Of a stretch of DNA of 43,797 nt, positions 1 through 8,763 are shown piece after piece. Position 1 is the stretch's first letter, and each line of letters starts with the position of its first letter. The DNA is from an uncultured Lachnospiraceae bacterium (GTDB lineage Bacteria > Bacillota > Clostridia > Lachnospirales > Lachnospiraceae). A program made the translations under genes and the position numbers. The stretch covers positions 1-43,797 of the forward strand of contig CACXFV010000050.1 of NCBI GenBank assembly GCA_902767015.1, written 5' to 3'. The notes below the pieces were generated by a model. It was not told where the DNA came from. It worked only from the letters and a program-made list of their open reading frames with translations, and ran no database searches.

Positions 1-13
1 CTAAAGAAAACAG

Positions 14-84
14 CCACACACGATAGTCCGACTATTCGTGTGTGGCATAGGGGGCGTGACTCACCCGAAAGGGTGAACTGTTAC
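14..84 (+). other. Two adjacent stem-loops, unknown RNA or gene tail
   Basis: Positions 14-28 pair with 30-45 as a long hairpin (CCACACACGA against TCGTGTGTGG, with an inner TAGTC/GACTA and one bulge). A second stem follows: GTGAC (56-60) plus TCACCC (61-66), a GAAA tetraloop, GGGTGA (71-76), a 3-nt bulge and GTTAC (80-84). Two stable stems ahead of a tRNA promoter suggest the 3' part of a structured RNA that begins before the window. I do not recognise the family. No U-tract follows the second stem, so it is not a clear terminator. Confidence 0.4.
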
Positions 85-124
85 ATGATATACTTTAATA
101 GTTGTAAAAAAATAAAAAAAACAC

Positions 125-153
125 TTGCTTTTTTTGGAGAGATACAGTATACT
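125..153 (+). promoter_or_regulatory. Promoter of tRNA-Glu
   Basis: TTGCTT (125-130) and TATACT (148-153) are separated by exactly 17 bases, the ideal sigma-A spacing. The predicted start near 160 lies about 13 bases before the tRNA. Confidence 0.7.
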
Positions 154-172
154 ACCATAGTAACAGTTGTAC

Positions 173-244
173 GGCTCGTTGGTCAAGCGGTTAAGACGTC
201 GCCCTCTCACGGCGAAAACAGGGGTTCGATTCCCCTACGAGCTG
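173..244 (+). tRNA. tRNA-Glu (anticodon CTC)
   Basis: The cloverleaf is readable: acceptor GGCTCGT (173-179) pairs with ACGAGCT (237-243), with a G-T pair at position 1:72. The D arm is GTC/GAC, the anticodon stem is TCGCC/GGCGA around the loop CTCTCAC, and the T arm is AGGGG/CCCCT with loop TTCGATT. The anticodon CTC reads the glutamate codon GAG. The 3' CCA is not encoded, so it must be added after transcription. This is the minor Glu isoacceptor rather than the usual TTC one. Confidence 0.95.
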
Positions 245-341
245 TTTCTTATAAGGTGATTGTAACAGGTAGTATAGTTTAGAATTTATTATTGTGAATT
301 GTTATAGTTTTATTTGTTGTATTAATGATTGATAGTATATT

Positions 342-369
342 CGTCGCTGATTTTGAGTGACGATTTTTT
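342..369 (+). terminator. Terminator after tRNA-Glu
   Basis: CGTCGCT (342-348) pairs with AGTGACG (356-362), with one G-T pair, and is followed by ATTTTTT (363-369). This is a compact intrinsic terminator separating the tRNA from cheX. Confidence 0.7.
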
Positions 370-452
370 AATAGTATGGGATGTTTTACGCCATATTTGG
401 CATATTTTGCAGTTTGAAGGAAAATATAATTACGCGAGGTGAATAAAGTAAA

Positions 453-929
453 ATGAAGCATGTTTTGGATGTTAATCATATAAATCCTTTTTTACAGTCT
501 ACAGTTACTATATTTGAGAGTGCAGCACAGATGAAGCTGGCGATTGGAAGACCGAGCGTTTCAGGATTGGATTTTAAGGATCAGATATTTGGACTTCAGG
601 TTGGTCTGACGGGAGATTTAAAAGGACAGAATATTCTGGTCATGAGTGTAGAGAATGCGAAGATGGTTGCCAGCAAGATGATGTTTGGCATGCCTGTGAA
701 TGAACTGGATGATATGGCGTCGTCGGCACTCAGTGAGTTGAGTAACATGATTATGGGAAATACAGCCACATTATTTTCTACAAAGAATATCAGGATAGAT
801 ATAACACCGCCGTTGATTATGATGGGTTCACAGCTTAAGTTATCATCGGATATACAGGCATTGAGAGTTCCTTTTATGTATGAGCAGAATGAATGTATAA
901 GCATGTATTTGTGCGTGTCTAACCAATAG
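453..929 (+). CDS. cheX: CheX-like chemotaxis phosphatase
   Basis: This 158-residue protein belongs to the CheC/CheX/FliY family, which dephosphorylates CheY-P or related receiver proteins. The sequence shows the family signature E-x2-N at E95/N98 (SELSNMIMGN), inside a helix after the first alpha/beta repeat. Only one such motif is present, as in CheX; CheC has two. The start ATG at 453 follows GAGGTG at 436-441. No chemotaxis genes are adjacent, so it may be a lone CheX protein acting on a receiver encoded elsewhere. Assignment to the family is firm. The partner is unknown. Confidence 0.8.
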   Translation: MKHVLDVNHINPFLQSTVTIFESAAQMKLAIGRPSVSGLDFKDQIFGLQVGLTGDLKGQNILVMSVENAKMVASKMMFGMPVNELDDMASSALSELSNMIMGNTATLFSTKNIRIDITPPLIMMGSQLKLSSDIQALRVPFMYEQNECISMYLCVSNQ

Positions 930-996
930 GTGATGATAACTGTGGATGGCACGGCTGAACTGTTGCTGTAAAACAGATGTTTTGTAAAAAAAGTTC

Positions 997-1025
997 TTGC
1001 CATACATGAAGATTAGTGTTATAAT
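997..1025 (+). promoter_or_regulatory. Promoter of the rimP-nusA-infB operon
   Basis: TTGCCA (997-1002) is followed after 17 bases by TATAAT (1020-1025), with TG at 1017-1018 giving an extended -10 element. This is among the strongest promoters in the window and fits constitutive expression of translation genes. Predicted RNA start is near 1032. Confidence 0.8.
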
Positions 1026-1050
1026 AGAACGCAGACATAGGTGGTTTGAA

Positions 1051-1188
1051 AGAGAGTGGGCGCAAGTCCACTCTTTAATATTAGCTTTAAAGCAGCAATT
1101 GTATGTAAATGATAATAGAAAGAAAGAAAGGGAACATCTGCTCGTGTCTGAAATTAAAAAAGGGCAGTATCACATCAGTTGTGTGATA
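1051..1188 (+). promoter_or_regulatory. Structured leader of the rimP operon
   Basis: About 170 nt of untranslated leader separate the promoter from rimP. It holds a hairpin with arms 1051-1060 and 1067-1076 (AGAGTGG against CCACTCT) early in the transcript. A second perfect hairpin (TATCACA 1168-1174, TGTGATA 1182-1188) lies immediately before the rimP start region. The second hairpin covers the place where a ribosome binding site should be. Autogenous or antitermination control is possible, but this is inference. Confidence 0.5.
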
Positions 1189-1202
1189 GAATGGTAATAA
1201 GA

Positions 1203-1667
1203 ATGGCAAAAAGAGAAGAATATGAAAAGAAAACAGAAACACTGGTGTTGCCGCTGATTGAAAAGAATCATTTTGAATTGGTGGATGTGGAGTATGTGAA
1301 AGAGGGTTCTAACTGGTATCTGAGGGTTTATATTGACAAGGAAGGCGGGATTAATGTTGATGATTGTGAACTGATCAGCAGAGCACTCAGCGACCTGCTT
1401 GATGAGCATGATTTTATTGATGAGGCATATGTGCTTGAAGTCAGCTCGCCGGGGTTGGGAAGACCTCTTAAGAAGGATAAAGATTTTCAAAGAAGTATTG
1501 GTGAAGAAGTAGAAATTAAGCTATATAAGCCAAAGGATGGTTCTAAGGACTACAGAGGAATCCTTAAGTCCTATGACAGGAACAGCATTGTGATAGAAGA
1601 AGATGGCGTTGATGAGGTATTTTTGAGAAGTGAGATTGCGCTAATCAGACTTGCATTTGATTTTTGA
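1203..1667 (+). CDS. rimP: Ribosome maturation factor RimP
   Basis: RimP binds the 30S precursor and helps assemble the small ribosomal subunit. The 154-residue product has the typical N-terminal alpha/beta domain (FELVDVEYVKEG, LRVYIDKEGGINVDDC), the conserved SSPGLGRPL motif, and a C-terminal SH3-like barrel ending in IALIRLAFDF. The start at ATG 1203 (MAKREEYEKK) fits homologues. In-frame TTG 1179 and ATG 1191 are alternatives, and none has a good Shine-Dalgarno sequence. A hairpin at 1168-1188 sits just upstream. It is the first gene of the operon continuing with nusA. Confidence 0.93.
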   Translation: MAKREEYEKKTETLVLPLIEKNHFELVDVEYVKEGSNWYLRVYIDKEGGINVDDCELISRALSDLLDEHDFIDEAYVLEVSSPGLGRPLKKDKDFQRSIGEEVEIKLYKPKDGSKDYRGILKSYDRNSIVIEEDGVDEVFLRSEIALIRLAFDF

Positions 1668-1775
1668 GACTTTAGGAATAATATCTCTGCCGGTTATTTT
1701 TTGTTAGATTTTGAGCCGCCTACAGCGGCATATATGTAAGTTTGTTATAAAATAAGGAAAAGGAGAATTTTTAAA

Positions 1776-2906
1776 ATGAACAGGGAACTGATTGAGTCAC
1801 TGGAGGTTTTGGAGAGAGAAAAAGATATTAACAAAGAGGTTATGTTTGAAGCAATTGAGAATTCTTTACTTATGGCGTATAAGAACCACTATGGAAAAAA
1901 TGAAAATGTGGTTGCCAGAGTTGACAGGGAAACCGGTGATTTCAGCATTACTGCTGATAAACTCATTGTGGAACAGGTTGAAGATCCTGCCTGTCAGATT
2001 TCTATTGATAAAGCCAGAGATATTGATATCAATTGCGAAATAGGTCAGACAATCAAAGTAGATGTCAAATCAAAGGAATTCGGCAGAATTGCTACGCAGA
2101 ATGCCAAAAATATTATTTTGCAGAAGATACGGGAAGAAGAAAGAAAGGTTGTCTATGAACAGTATTATGCGAAGGAAAAAGATATTGTAACAGGTATTGT
2201 TCAGAGGATTAACGGTAAAAATGTAAGTATTAATCTGGGTAAGGCAGATGCGGTACTGGTTGAATCAGAGCAGGTTAAAACAGAAGTGTTTATGCCTACG
2301 GAGAGGATTAAGCTGTATGTGACAGAGGTGAAGGATACACCGAGAGGTCCGAAGATCAGTGTTTCGAGGTCGCATCCGGAACTGGTGAGGAGACTGTTTG
2401 AGGCAGAGGTTGCAGAAGTCAGGGATGGTACCGTTGAGATCATTAATGTAGCGAGGGAAGCAGGTGTCAGAAGCAAGATTACGGTTAAGTCCAATAATAA
2501 AGACGTTGATCCCCTTGGTGCCTGTGTAGGTGTGAATGGTTCAAGAGTAAATGCGATTGTCAATGAGCTGAGAGGAGAGAAGATTGATATCGTACCATAT
2601 AGTGAGAATGCAGCTGTATTTGTGGAAAATGCACTGAGTCCGGCAAAAGTGGTATCTGTTATTGCAGATGATGTGGCTAAGACGGCAAAGGTTGTGGTGC
2701 CTGATTACCAGCTTTCCCTTGCAATTGGTAAGGAGGGAATTAATGCAAGACTTGCAGCCAAGCTGACAGGTTTTAAGATTGATATCAAGAGTGAGTCACA
2801 GGCAATGTCGCAGATGTCAGATGAGGAGGAGATAGATATTGATGAAGAAATCAGCTTTGAGGAAGAAGCAGATTATGACAATGCGGAGAATAATGAAGAG
2901 GTTTAA
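1776..2906 (+). CDS. nusA: Transcription termination/antitermination factor NusA
   Basis: NusA binds RNA polymerase and nascent RNA and modulates pausing, termination and antitermination. The 376 residues comprise the polymerase-binding N-terminal domain, an S1 domain (about 135-200, GIVQRINGKNVSINLG), and two KH domains (GACVGVNGSRVNAI and AIGKEGINARLAAKL). An acidic tail rich in E and D follows. The length is that of Firmicute NusA, which lacks the extra C-terminal repeats of proteobacteria. AAGGAG precedes ATG 1776. The 108-nt gap after rimP contains a GCCGC/GCGGC hairpin (1715-1729). Confidence 0.96.
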   Translation: MNRELIESLEVLEREKDINKEVMFEAIENSLLMAYKNHYGKNENVVARVDRETGDFSITADKLIVEQVEDPACQISIDKARDIDINCEIGQTIKVDVKSKEFGRIATQNAKNIILQKIREEERKVVYEQYYAKEKDIVTGIVQRINGKNVSINLGKADAVLVESEQVKTEVFMPTERIKLYVTEVKDTPRGPKISVSRSHPELVRRLFEAEVAEVRDGTVEIINVAREAGVRSKITVKSNNKDVDPLGACVGVNGSRVNAIVNELRGEKIDIVPYSENAAVFVENALSPAKVVSVIADDVAKTAKVVVPDYQLSLAIGKEGINARLAAKLTGFKIDIKSESQAMSQMSDEEEIDIDEEISFEEEADYDNAENNEEV

Positions 2907-2945
2907 CATTAATTAAAATATATGAATTAAAGGAATGAGTGTTTG

Positions 2946-3206
2946 ATGGGTATGGTTAAGAAGATACCGATGAGGCAGTGTATAGGCTGTGGTGAAATGA
3001 AACCCAAAAAAGAATTAATAAGAATTCTTAAAACAGCAGAGAATGAGATAATAATAGATAAGACAGGCAGGAAAAACGGCAGAGGTGCATATATATGTTC
3101 TTCAGAAGAGTGCCTTTTAAAGGCTGTCAAAGGTCATGGGCTTGAACGTTCCTTCAAAATGAAAATTTCCGAAGATATATATGAACAGCTTAAGGGAGAA
3201 ATGTAG
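2946..3206 (+). CDS. rnpM: RNase P modulator RnpM (YlxR)
   Basis: This small basic RNA-binding protein of 86 residues is the YlxR family, reported in Bacillus subtilis to bind RNase P RNA and modulate its activity. The signature RQCIGCGEMKPKKELIRI lies near the N terminus, followed by GRGAYIC and a cysteine-containing stretch (SSEECL). AAAGGA at 2930-2935 fits ATG 2946; an in-frame TTG lies one codon earlier. It occupies its conserved place between nusA and the L7Ae-like gene. Confidence 0.9.
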   Translation: MGMVKKIPMRQCIGCGEMKPKKELIRILKTAENEIIIDKTGRKNGRGAYICSSEECLLKAVKGHGLERSFKMKISEDIYEQLKGEM

Positions 3207-3224
3207 AAGCAGAAAGGAAGTGTT

Positions 3225-3542
3225 GTGAGGATGCAGGACAGAGTTCTGTCAATGTTTGGTCTGGCTGCAAAGGCAGGCAAGGTAGCGAGCGGGGAATTTT
3301 CGGTAGAAAAGGCGGTAAAATCGAATAAGGCATATCTTGTGCTTGTGGCGGACGATGCGTCCGACAATACAAAGAAGATGTTTACGAATATGTGTACATT
3401 CTACAAGGTTCCTATTTTGTTTTATGCAGACAAGGAGAAGCTTGGGCGTGCAATTGGAAAGGAAATGAGGGCATCAGCGGTAGTGCTTGATAAGGGATTT
3501 GCAGATTCAATTATTGAAAAATCAGGTATGAACAGAGATTAG
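3225..3542 (+). CDS. ylxQ: L7Ae/L30e-like ribosomal protein YlxQ
   Basis: This 105-residue protein of the L7Ae/L30e/Gadd45 family binds kink-turn RNA in characterised relatives. The sequence has the typical GLAAKAGKVASGEFSVEKAVKSNKA start and LVLVADDASDNTKK motif, then a CTFYKVPI stretch and a lysine-rich segment. GTG 3225 or ATG 3231 may start translation; AAAGGAAG (3213-3220) is closer to the GTG. Its role in the rimP operon is not settled for most species; K-turn binding or ribosome assembly is likely. Confidence 0.88.
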   Translation: MRMQDRVLSMFGLAAKAGKVASGEFSVEKAVKSNKAYLVLVADDASDNTKKMFTNMCTFYKVPILFYADKEKLGRAIGKEMRASAVVLDKGFADSIIEKSGMNRD

Positions 3543-3563
3543 ACAGTGAAATGGAGGATAATA

Positions 3564-6233
3564 ATGGCAAATTTAAGAGTATATGAGCTTGCAAAGCAAT
3601 ATAATATAGACAGTAAAGTAGTTAAAAAGATATTGGCTGACAATGGAATTGAAGTAAAAAATCATATGAGTTCCATCACGGCAGAGGCAGCCGAGATTGT
3701 TAAGAATGTATTGGGCAGTCAGGGTTCTGCTGCGAAAGAGCAGGAGACAAAAAAGCAGCCTGAGAATAAGGCTGCAGAAAAAAGCAGCAAAGAGACAGTT
3801 AAGAAGACAAATAAGACTGTATCCGGTCATTCAGAACAGCAGGTGAGCAAAGATGCACCTGCGAAATCCGATAATAGTGAGAAGGTTCAAAAGAATAACA
3901 GGACTGACGGCAAAGATAAGACAGAGAAAAGTAAGCAGGAAACTTTAGGGAAGTCACATATCACACAGGTTTATAATCCACAGAACAGTGCGGCTAACAA
4001 GAAGAATATGAAATCTAAAAATAATAGAAATAATCAGAGTAAGGCTCAGAATGAGAATGTTTCTCATACTGCAGCTGCCCGTGGAGCACAGCAGACCGCT
4101 GATGGCGACAGAACTGGCAAGAAGCGTAATAATGCTCCTGCCAGTGAAGAGGTAAATGCAGCTAACCAGAATCCGGGCAGGAATAATCAGGTTAAAAATA
4201 ATCAGAATAGAAATAATGACAACAGGAACAGTGATAACAGAAGCAATGACAATGGCCGGAGCAATAACAGAAGAGATTTTGACAGACAGCAGGATATTCC
4301 ACAGGAAACAAATCAGGAATCCGGTAAAAAGAAGAAAAATAAAAATAAGAACAATGGTAATCAAAACAATGAAAGTCAGTTAAGAGACAGTATGCAGTTT
4401 GGTAAGAAAAATAAAAAGAATGCGCAGAATAATCAGAAGTCTGCAGCACCGGTATCACAACCGAAAGAGGAAGAAATTAAAGAGATTGTTATTCCGGAAT
4501 CTCTTACCATTAAAGAACTCGCTGATAAGATGAAGATGCAGCCGTCGGCATTGGTGAAGAAGCTTTTCATGCAGGGACAGATTGTAACGATTAATCAGGA
4601 GATTGATTTTGATACAGCGCAGGAGATAGCACTGGAATATGATATTATTGCCGAGATGGAAGAAAAGGTTGATATTATAGAAGAACTCTTAAGAGAAGAT
4701 GAAGAGGATGAAAAGAAATTAGTGAAGCGTCCTCCTGTTGTGTGTGTAATGGGTCATGTTGACCACGGTAAAACTTCACTTCTTGATGCGATACGGCAGA
4801 CGAATGTCATTGCAAGAGAAGCAGGTGGAATTACGCAGCATATAGGTGCATACACTGTTGAAATCAATGGAGAGCAGATTACTTTCCTTGATACACCGGG
4901 ACACGAGGCATTTACCGCTATGCGAATGAGAGGCGCCCAATCAACAGATATAGCGATTCTCGTTGTAGCTGCTGATGATGGTGTAATGCCACAGACAGTA
5001 GAGGCTATTAATCATGCAAGAGCAGCAGGAATCAGCATTATTGTTGCAGTGAATAAGATTGATAAGCCAAGTGCGAACGTGGACAGAGTGAAGCAGGAAC
5101 TGGCAGAGTATGACCTTGTTGCAGAAGACTGGGGAGGAGATACCATATTTGTACCTGTATCCGCACATACAAAGGAAGGTATTGATACACTTCTTGAAAT
5201 GATATTATTAGAGGCAGAGGTATGCGAACTCAAGGCTAATCCGAACAGAAAGGCAAGAGGTCTGGTAATAGAGGCACAGCTTGACAAGGGAAGAGGTCCT
5301 GTGGCAACGGTACTTGTGCAAAAGGGAACTTTACGAATCGGCGATGCGATTGCTGCAGGCTCTCATTATGGTAAAGTAAGAGCCATGATTAATGATAAGG
5401 GAGAGCGAGTTGCCACAGCAGGTCCGTCAATGCCGGTAGAGATTTTAGGATTGAATGGTGTACCGAATGCCGGTGAAGTGTTTGTATCCACAAAGAATGA
5501 TAAAGAAGCAAGAAATTTTGCAGAGACCTTTATCAAGGATGGCAGAGAGAAACTGCTTGAGTCTTCCAAAGCAAAAGCAAAGATGTCGCTTGATGATCTG
5601 TTTAGTCAGATTCAGGAGGGTGAGCTGAAGGAACTGGATATTATTGTCAAGGCAGATGTACAGGGTTCTGTTGAGGCAGTAAAACAGAGTCTCGTGAAGC
5701 TGTCAAATGATGAGGTGGTTGTGAAGGTTATTCATGCCGGTGTAGGTGCCATTAATGAGTCTGACGTCATTCTCGCATCAGCATCTAATGCGATTATCAT
5801 TGGTTTTAATGTAAGACCGGATAATATGGCAAAGGATATAGCAGAGAGAGAAAAGGTTGATCTGAGATTATACAGAGTTATCTATCAGGCAATTGCAGAT
5901 GTGGAAGCTGCTATGAAGGGACTTCTTGATCCTATATTTGAGGAGAAGGTTATCGGTCATGCAGAGATCAGACAGCTGTTTAAGGCATCAGGAGTAGGAA
6001 CAATCGCAGGTTCTTATGTTTTAGATGGAATATTCAGAAGAGGATGCAGTGCAAGGATAACAAGAGACGGCGAACAGATTTTTGATGGTGCGCTTGCTTC
6101 TTTGAAAAGATTTAAGGATGATGTGAAGGAAGTAAAGGCTAATTATGAATGTGGTCTTGTGTTTGAGAAGTTTAATGATATTCAGGAAGGCGATATCGTA
6201 GAAGCCTATGTTATGGAAGAAGTGCCTAGATAG
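3564..6233 (+). CDS. infB: Translation initiation factor IF-2
   Basis: IF-2 is the GTPase that brings initiator tRNA to the 30S subunit and promotes 50S joining. The 889 residues start with an IF2N domain ([14 protein letters not shown]). A very long low-complexity linker rich in N, K, Q, S and D follows (about 55-310), then a second IF2N domain and the G domain from residue 397 ([30 protein letters not shown]). Domains II, III and the fMet-tRNA-binding IV follow. ATG 3564 is preceded by GGAGG-like ATGGAGGATA; an in-frame ATG at 3546 is rejected because this site lies within it. The linker is the least conserved part. Confidence 0.97.
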   Translation: MANLRVYELAKQYNIDSKVVKKILADNGIEVKNHMSSITAEAAEIVKNVLGSQGSAAKEQETKKQPENKAAEKSSKETVKKTNKTVSGHSEQQVSKDAPAKSDNSEKVQKNNRTDGKDKTEKSKQETLGKSHITQVYNPQNSAANKKNMKSKNNRNNQSKAQNENVSHTAAARGAQQTADGDRTGKKRNNAPASEEVNAANQNPGRNNQVKNNQNRNNDNRNSDNRSNDNGRSNNRRDFDRQQDIPQETNQESGKKKKNKNKNNGNQNNESQLRDSMQFGKKNKKNAQNNQKSAAPVSQPKEEEIKEIVIPESLTIKELADKMKMQPSALVKKLFMQGQIVTINQEIDFDTAQEIALEYDIIAEMEEKVDIIEELLREDEEDEKKLVKRPPVVCVMGHVDHGKTSLLDAIRQTNVIAREAGGITQHIGAYTVEINGEQITFLDTPGHEAFTAMRMRGAQSTDIAILVVAADDGVMPQTVEAINHARAAGISIIVAVNKIDKPSANVDRVKQELAEYDLVAEDWGGDTIFVPVSAHTKEGIDTLLEMILLEAEVCELKANPNRKARGLVIEAQLDKGRGPVATVLVQKGTLRIGDAIAAGSHYGKVRAMINDKGERVATAGPSMPVEILGLNGVPNAGEVFVSTKNDKEARNFAETFIKDGREKLLESSKAKAKMSLDDLFSQIQEGELKELDIIVKADVQGSVEAVKQSLVKLSNDEVVVKVIHAGVGAINESDVILASASNAIIIGFNVRPDNMAKDIAEREKVDLRLYRVIYQAIADVEAAMKGLLDPIFEEKVIGHAEIRQLFKASGVGTIAGSYVLDGIFRRGCSARITRDGEQIFDGALASLKRFKDDVKEVKANYECGLVFEKFNDIQEGDIVEAYVMEEVPR

Positions 6234-6255
6234 AATATAAAGAGGAAGTTTGATT

Positions 6256-6675
6256 ATGAGAAAGAATAGTATAAAGAATACACGTATCAATTCGGAGGTT
6301 CAAAGAGAACTGAGTAATATCATACGAAGTGAAATAAAGGATCCCAGAATAAATCCGATGACCAGCGTTGTATCGGCAGAAGTAACACCGGATCTTAAGC
6401 TTTGCAGGGCATATATCAGTGTTCTTGGTGATGAGGAGTCACAGAAAAGTACGCTGGAAGGACTTAACAGTGCAGAGGGATATATCAGGAAGCAGCTGGC
6501 ATCCACAATTAATCTCAGAAATACACCGGAGATTAAGTTCATTATTGACCAGTCCATAGAATATGGCGTCAATATGTCGAGACTGATTGATGAGGTTAAT
6601 GGAACGGTGGGCACATCTGAAACGGAAGATGCAAAAGCTTTAGAAGAAACAGAAGATATGGCAGATGCAGAATAA
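6256..6675 (+). CDS. rbfA: Ribosome-binding factor A
   Basis: RbfA is a KH-fold 30S maturation factor that acts near helix 44 of 16S rRNA. The 139 residues include the family core NTRINSEVQREL, IKDPRIN and LKLCRAYISVLG. An acidic C-terminal tail (residues about 118-139) is dispensable-looking. AAGAGGAAG (6240-6248) precedes ATG 6256, only 22 nt after infB, so the genes are co-transcribed. Confidence 0.95.
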   Translation: MRKNSIKNTRINSEVQRELSNIIRSEIKDPRINPMTSVVSAEVTPDLKLCRAYISVLGDEESQKSTLEGLNSAEGYIRKQLASTINLRNTPEIKFIIDQSIEYGVNMSRLIDEVNGTVGTSETEDAKALEETEDMADAE

Positions 6676-6693
6676 TGAATTAAGCAAAGAAAG

Positions 6694-6731
6694 GGCATTT
6701 ACCGTAGCAAATGCTGCGGTATGCTAAGGTG
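6694..6731 (+). repeat. Possible divergent copy of the RBS-linked hairpin repeat
   Basis: GGCATTTACCGTAGC (6694-6708) folds back on GCTGCGGTATGC (6713-6724) around a short loop. The Shine-Dalgarno AAGGTG (6726-6731) abuts the stem, and nrnA starts at 6738. The layout (GGCA, stem, ATGC, SD, ATG) is that of the second stem of the repeats at 35071 and 43076. The first inverted repeat of those copies is absent, so kinship is only suggestive. Confidence 0.4.
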
Positions 6732-6737
6732 CAGAAT

Positions 6738-7694
6738 ATGCAAGAGTATAATATAGAGAATTATATTAAGGGAGCAAAAAGAATTGCTATGGGGGGACAT
6801 ATACGTCCTGATGGCGATTGTGTGGGTTCATGCATTGGACTTTACACATATTTAAAGAATAACTACAGTGAATTGACGATTGATTTATATTTGCAGCCAA
6901 TCCCGGAGAAACTTCATTTTCTCAGGCATACGGATGAAATAAAAAGTGAGTATGTACAGAGGGAGCCTTATGATTTGTTTATATTGCTTGATTCGAGTGA
7001 TAAAGACAGATTAGGTGAATTTTTGCCTTATTTTGAGCAGGCTGAGAGAACATTATGCATTGATCATCACAAGAGTAACACTAACTTTGCTGATGATAAT
7101 ATTGTAGTTCCGGATGCGAGCTCATGCTGCGAAGTCCTTTATACAATGTTTAATGAGGAAAAGATTGATTATGATGTGGCATGTGCGTTATATCTTGGAA
7201 TTGTTCACGATTCCGGTGTATTCAAATATTCCAACACTTCCGCATTGACTATGAGCATTGCCGGCAAGCTGATGGAAAAAGGCATTCCCTTTACTGATAT
7301 TATTGATAATACATTTTATTCAAAGACATATGTGCAGAATCAAATATTAGGGCGTGCGCTTTTAGAGAGCGTTCTGTTTTACGATGGAAAGTGTATTTTT
7401 TCTGTTGTAAAAAAGGAGGAGTTCGAGTTCTATCATATTACTTCTGCTGACCTCGATGGTATTGTCGAGCAGTTAAGAATTACCAAGGGAGTAGAGTGTG
7501 CCATCTTTTTATATGAGATAGGTGAGTTGGAATATAAAGTGAGCCTCCGGTCGTGTGAGATTGTAGATGTAAGTGAGATTGCAACGTATTTTGGCGGGGG
7601 CGGACATATGCGGGCAGCAGGCTTTAATATGAAGGGAACAGTATATGATGTTATCAATAATATTTCGGAGAGAATAGAACTTCAATTAGGGTAG
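6738..7694 (+). CDS. nrnA: DHH-family phosphoesterase NrnA
   Basis: NrnA-type enzymes degrade very short RNA oligomers and dephosphorylate 3'-phosphoadenosine 5'-phosphate, using Mn2+. The 318 residues show motif I GGHIRPDGDCVGS (H21, D25, D27), the Asp of LLDSSDKDR, the DHH motif in CIDHHKSN, motif IV HDSGVFKYSNT, and a C-terminal DHHA1 domain ending with GGGGHMRAAGF. I place the start at ATG 6738 because AAGGTG lies 6 bases upstream; an in-frame ATG at 6711 would add nine residues and has no site. The location between rbfA and truB is the conserved one. Confidence 0.92.
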   Translation: MQEYNIENYIKGAKRIAMGGHIRPDGDCVGSCIGLYTYLKNNYSELTIDLYLQPIPEKLHFLRHTDEIKSEYVQREPYDLFILLDSSDKDRLGEFLPYFEQAERTLCIDHHKSNTNFADDNIVVPDASSCCEVLYTMFNEEKIDYDVACALYLGIVHDSGVFKYSNTSALTMSIAGKLMEKGIPFTDIIDNTFYSKTYVQNQILGRALLESVLFYDGKCIFSVVKKEEFEFYHITSADLDGIVEQLRITKGVECAIFLYEIGELEYKVSLRSCEIVDVSEIATYFGGGGHMRAAGFNMKGTVYDVINNISERIELQLG

Positions 7695-7755
7695 AAGGGT
7701 TTGATATGGTTTGATAATATTCATACAGAATTACTCAAAAAGGACAGGATAATTG

Positions 7756-8688
7756 ATGAAAGATAACAGAGACAATCAGATACATATTGATGGTGTTATC
7801 AATATTAACAAAGAAAAAGGGTTTACATCACATGATGTTGTTGCAAAGCTGAGAGGAATCTTGAAGATTAAAAAGATTGGACATACAGGTACACTTGATC
7901 CGGATGCACAGGGCGTGCTTCCGGTATGTATCGGCAGCGCAACAAAATTATGTGATTTTATTATGGAAAAAGATAAGGAATACAGAGCAAAGCTTGTACT
8001 GGGACTTCAGACCGATACACAGGATACTTCTGGTAAGAGGCTGAACACCTCTGACCATTACAAAGCGCTTAGTGAAGCTCAGATCATTGACACCATACAG
8101 AGCTTTGTGGGAGAATATGAGCAATTGCCGCCTATGTATTCTGCTGTAAAAGTCAATGGAAAAAAACTCTATGAGCTCGCAAGAGAAGGGATAGAGGTGG
8201 AGAGAAAGAGACGTAAGGTAAAGATATATTCAATTGATATTGAAAGTATCCGGCTTCCGGATATCCGGCTTGTTGTGCGGTGCAGCAGAGGAACTTATAT
8301 AAGGACTTTATGTGAGGATATAGGAAACAGATTGAACACATATGGCTGTATGGGAGAACTTTTGCGGACAGCATCCGGAAAATTTTGTTTAACGGACAGT
8401 ATAAAGATTTCGGAAGCAGAGAATCTGTTCAAAACAGATATGCAGAAATTTTTGAAGAGGATAATTCCGGCTGATGAAATATTAAGCGATTTTGGCAGGG
8501 TGCAGGTCGGTGAGCCGTATACAAAGCTTCTGCTCAATGGCAATAAACTGACAACAGATATGCTTGACGGAGCAGAAAAGCCTTACGGTGAACTGGTGCG
8601 GATTTATGACAGTCAGCATCGCTTTATCGCCGTTTACCGATATATTGAGAGCGAAGGAAGTTTAAAACCTGAAAAGATGTTTGTGTAG
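7756..8688 (+). CDS. truB: tRNA pseudouridine-55 synthase TruB
   Basis: TruB makes the universal pseudouridine 55 in the tRNA T loop. The 310-residue protein has the catalytic block GHTGTLDPDAQGVLP (Asp 48), KEYRAKLVLG, YSAVKVNGKKLYELAR, and CSRGTYIRTLCEDIG. The C-terminal part resembles the short PUA-like region of Firmicute TruB. An AGGACAGGAT site precedes ATG 7756; a TTG sits directly before it. Part of the rimP-ribF operon. Confidence 0.96.
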   Translation: MKDNRDNQIHIDGVININKEKGFTSHDVVAKLRGILKIKKIGHTGTLDPDAQGVLPVCIGSATKLCDFIMEKDKEYRAKLVLGLQTDTQDTSGKRLNTSDHYKALSEAQIIDTIQSFVGEYEQLPPMYSAVKVNGKKLYELAREGIEVERKRRKVKIYSIDIESIRLPDIRLVVRCSRGTYIRTLCEDIGNRLNTYGCMGELLRTASGKFCLTDSIKISEAENLFKTDMQKFLKRIIPADEILSDFGRVQVGEPYTKLLLNGNKLTTDMLDGAEKPYGELVRIYDSQHRFIAVYRYIESEGSLKPEKMFV

Positions 8689-8763
8689 TCCTGATGATGG
8701 CGGAAGTGATGACCGTATCGCATAAAACCTGGGATATGCAGGAAAATAAACGTGGAGCAGAAA

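Noticed and set aside
40-282. 80-codon ORF over the stem-loops and tRNA
   Set aside because: It runs through the tRNA-Glu gene, has no ribosome site and no protein-like composition.
8713-8749. Possible repeat copy before ribF (GTATCGCAT ... GGATATGCAGG)
   Set aside because: The ATATGCAGG end resembles the RBS repeats, but the stem is short, the first inverted repeat is absent and the SD is not AGGAGG; too weak to list as a member.
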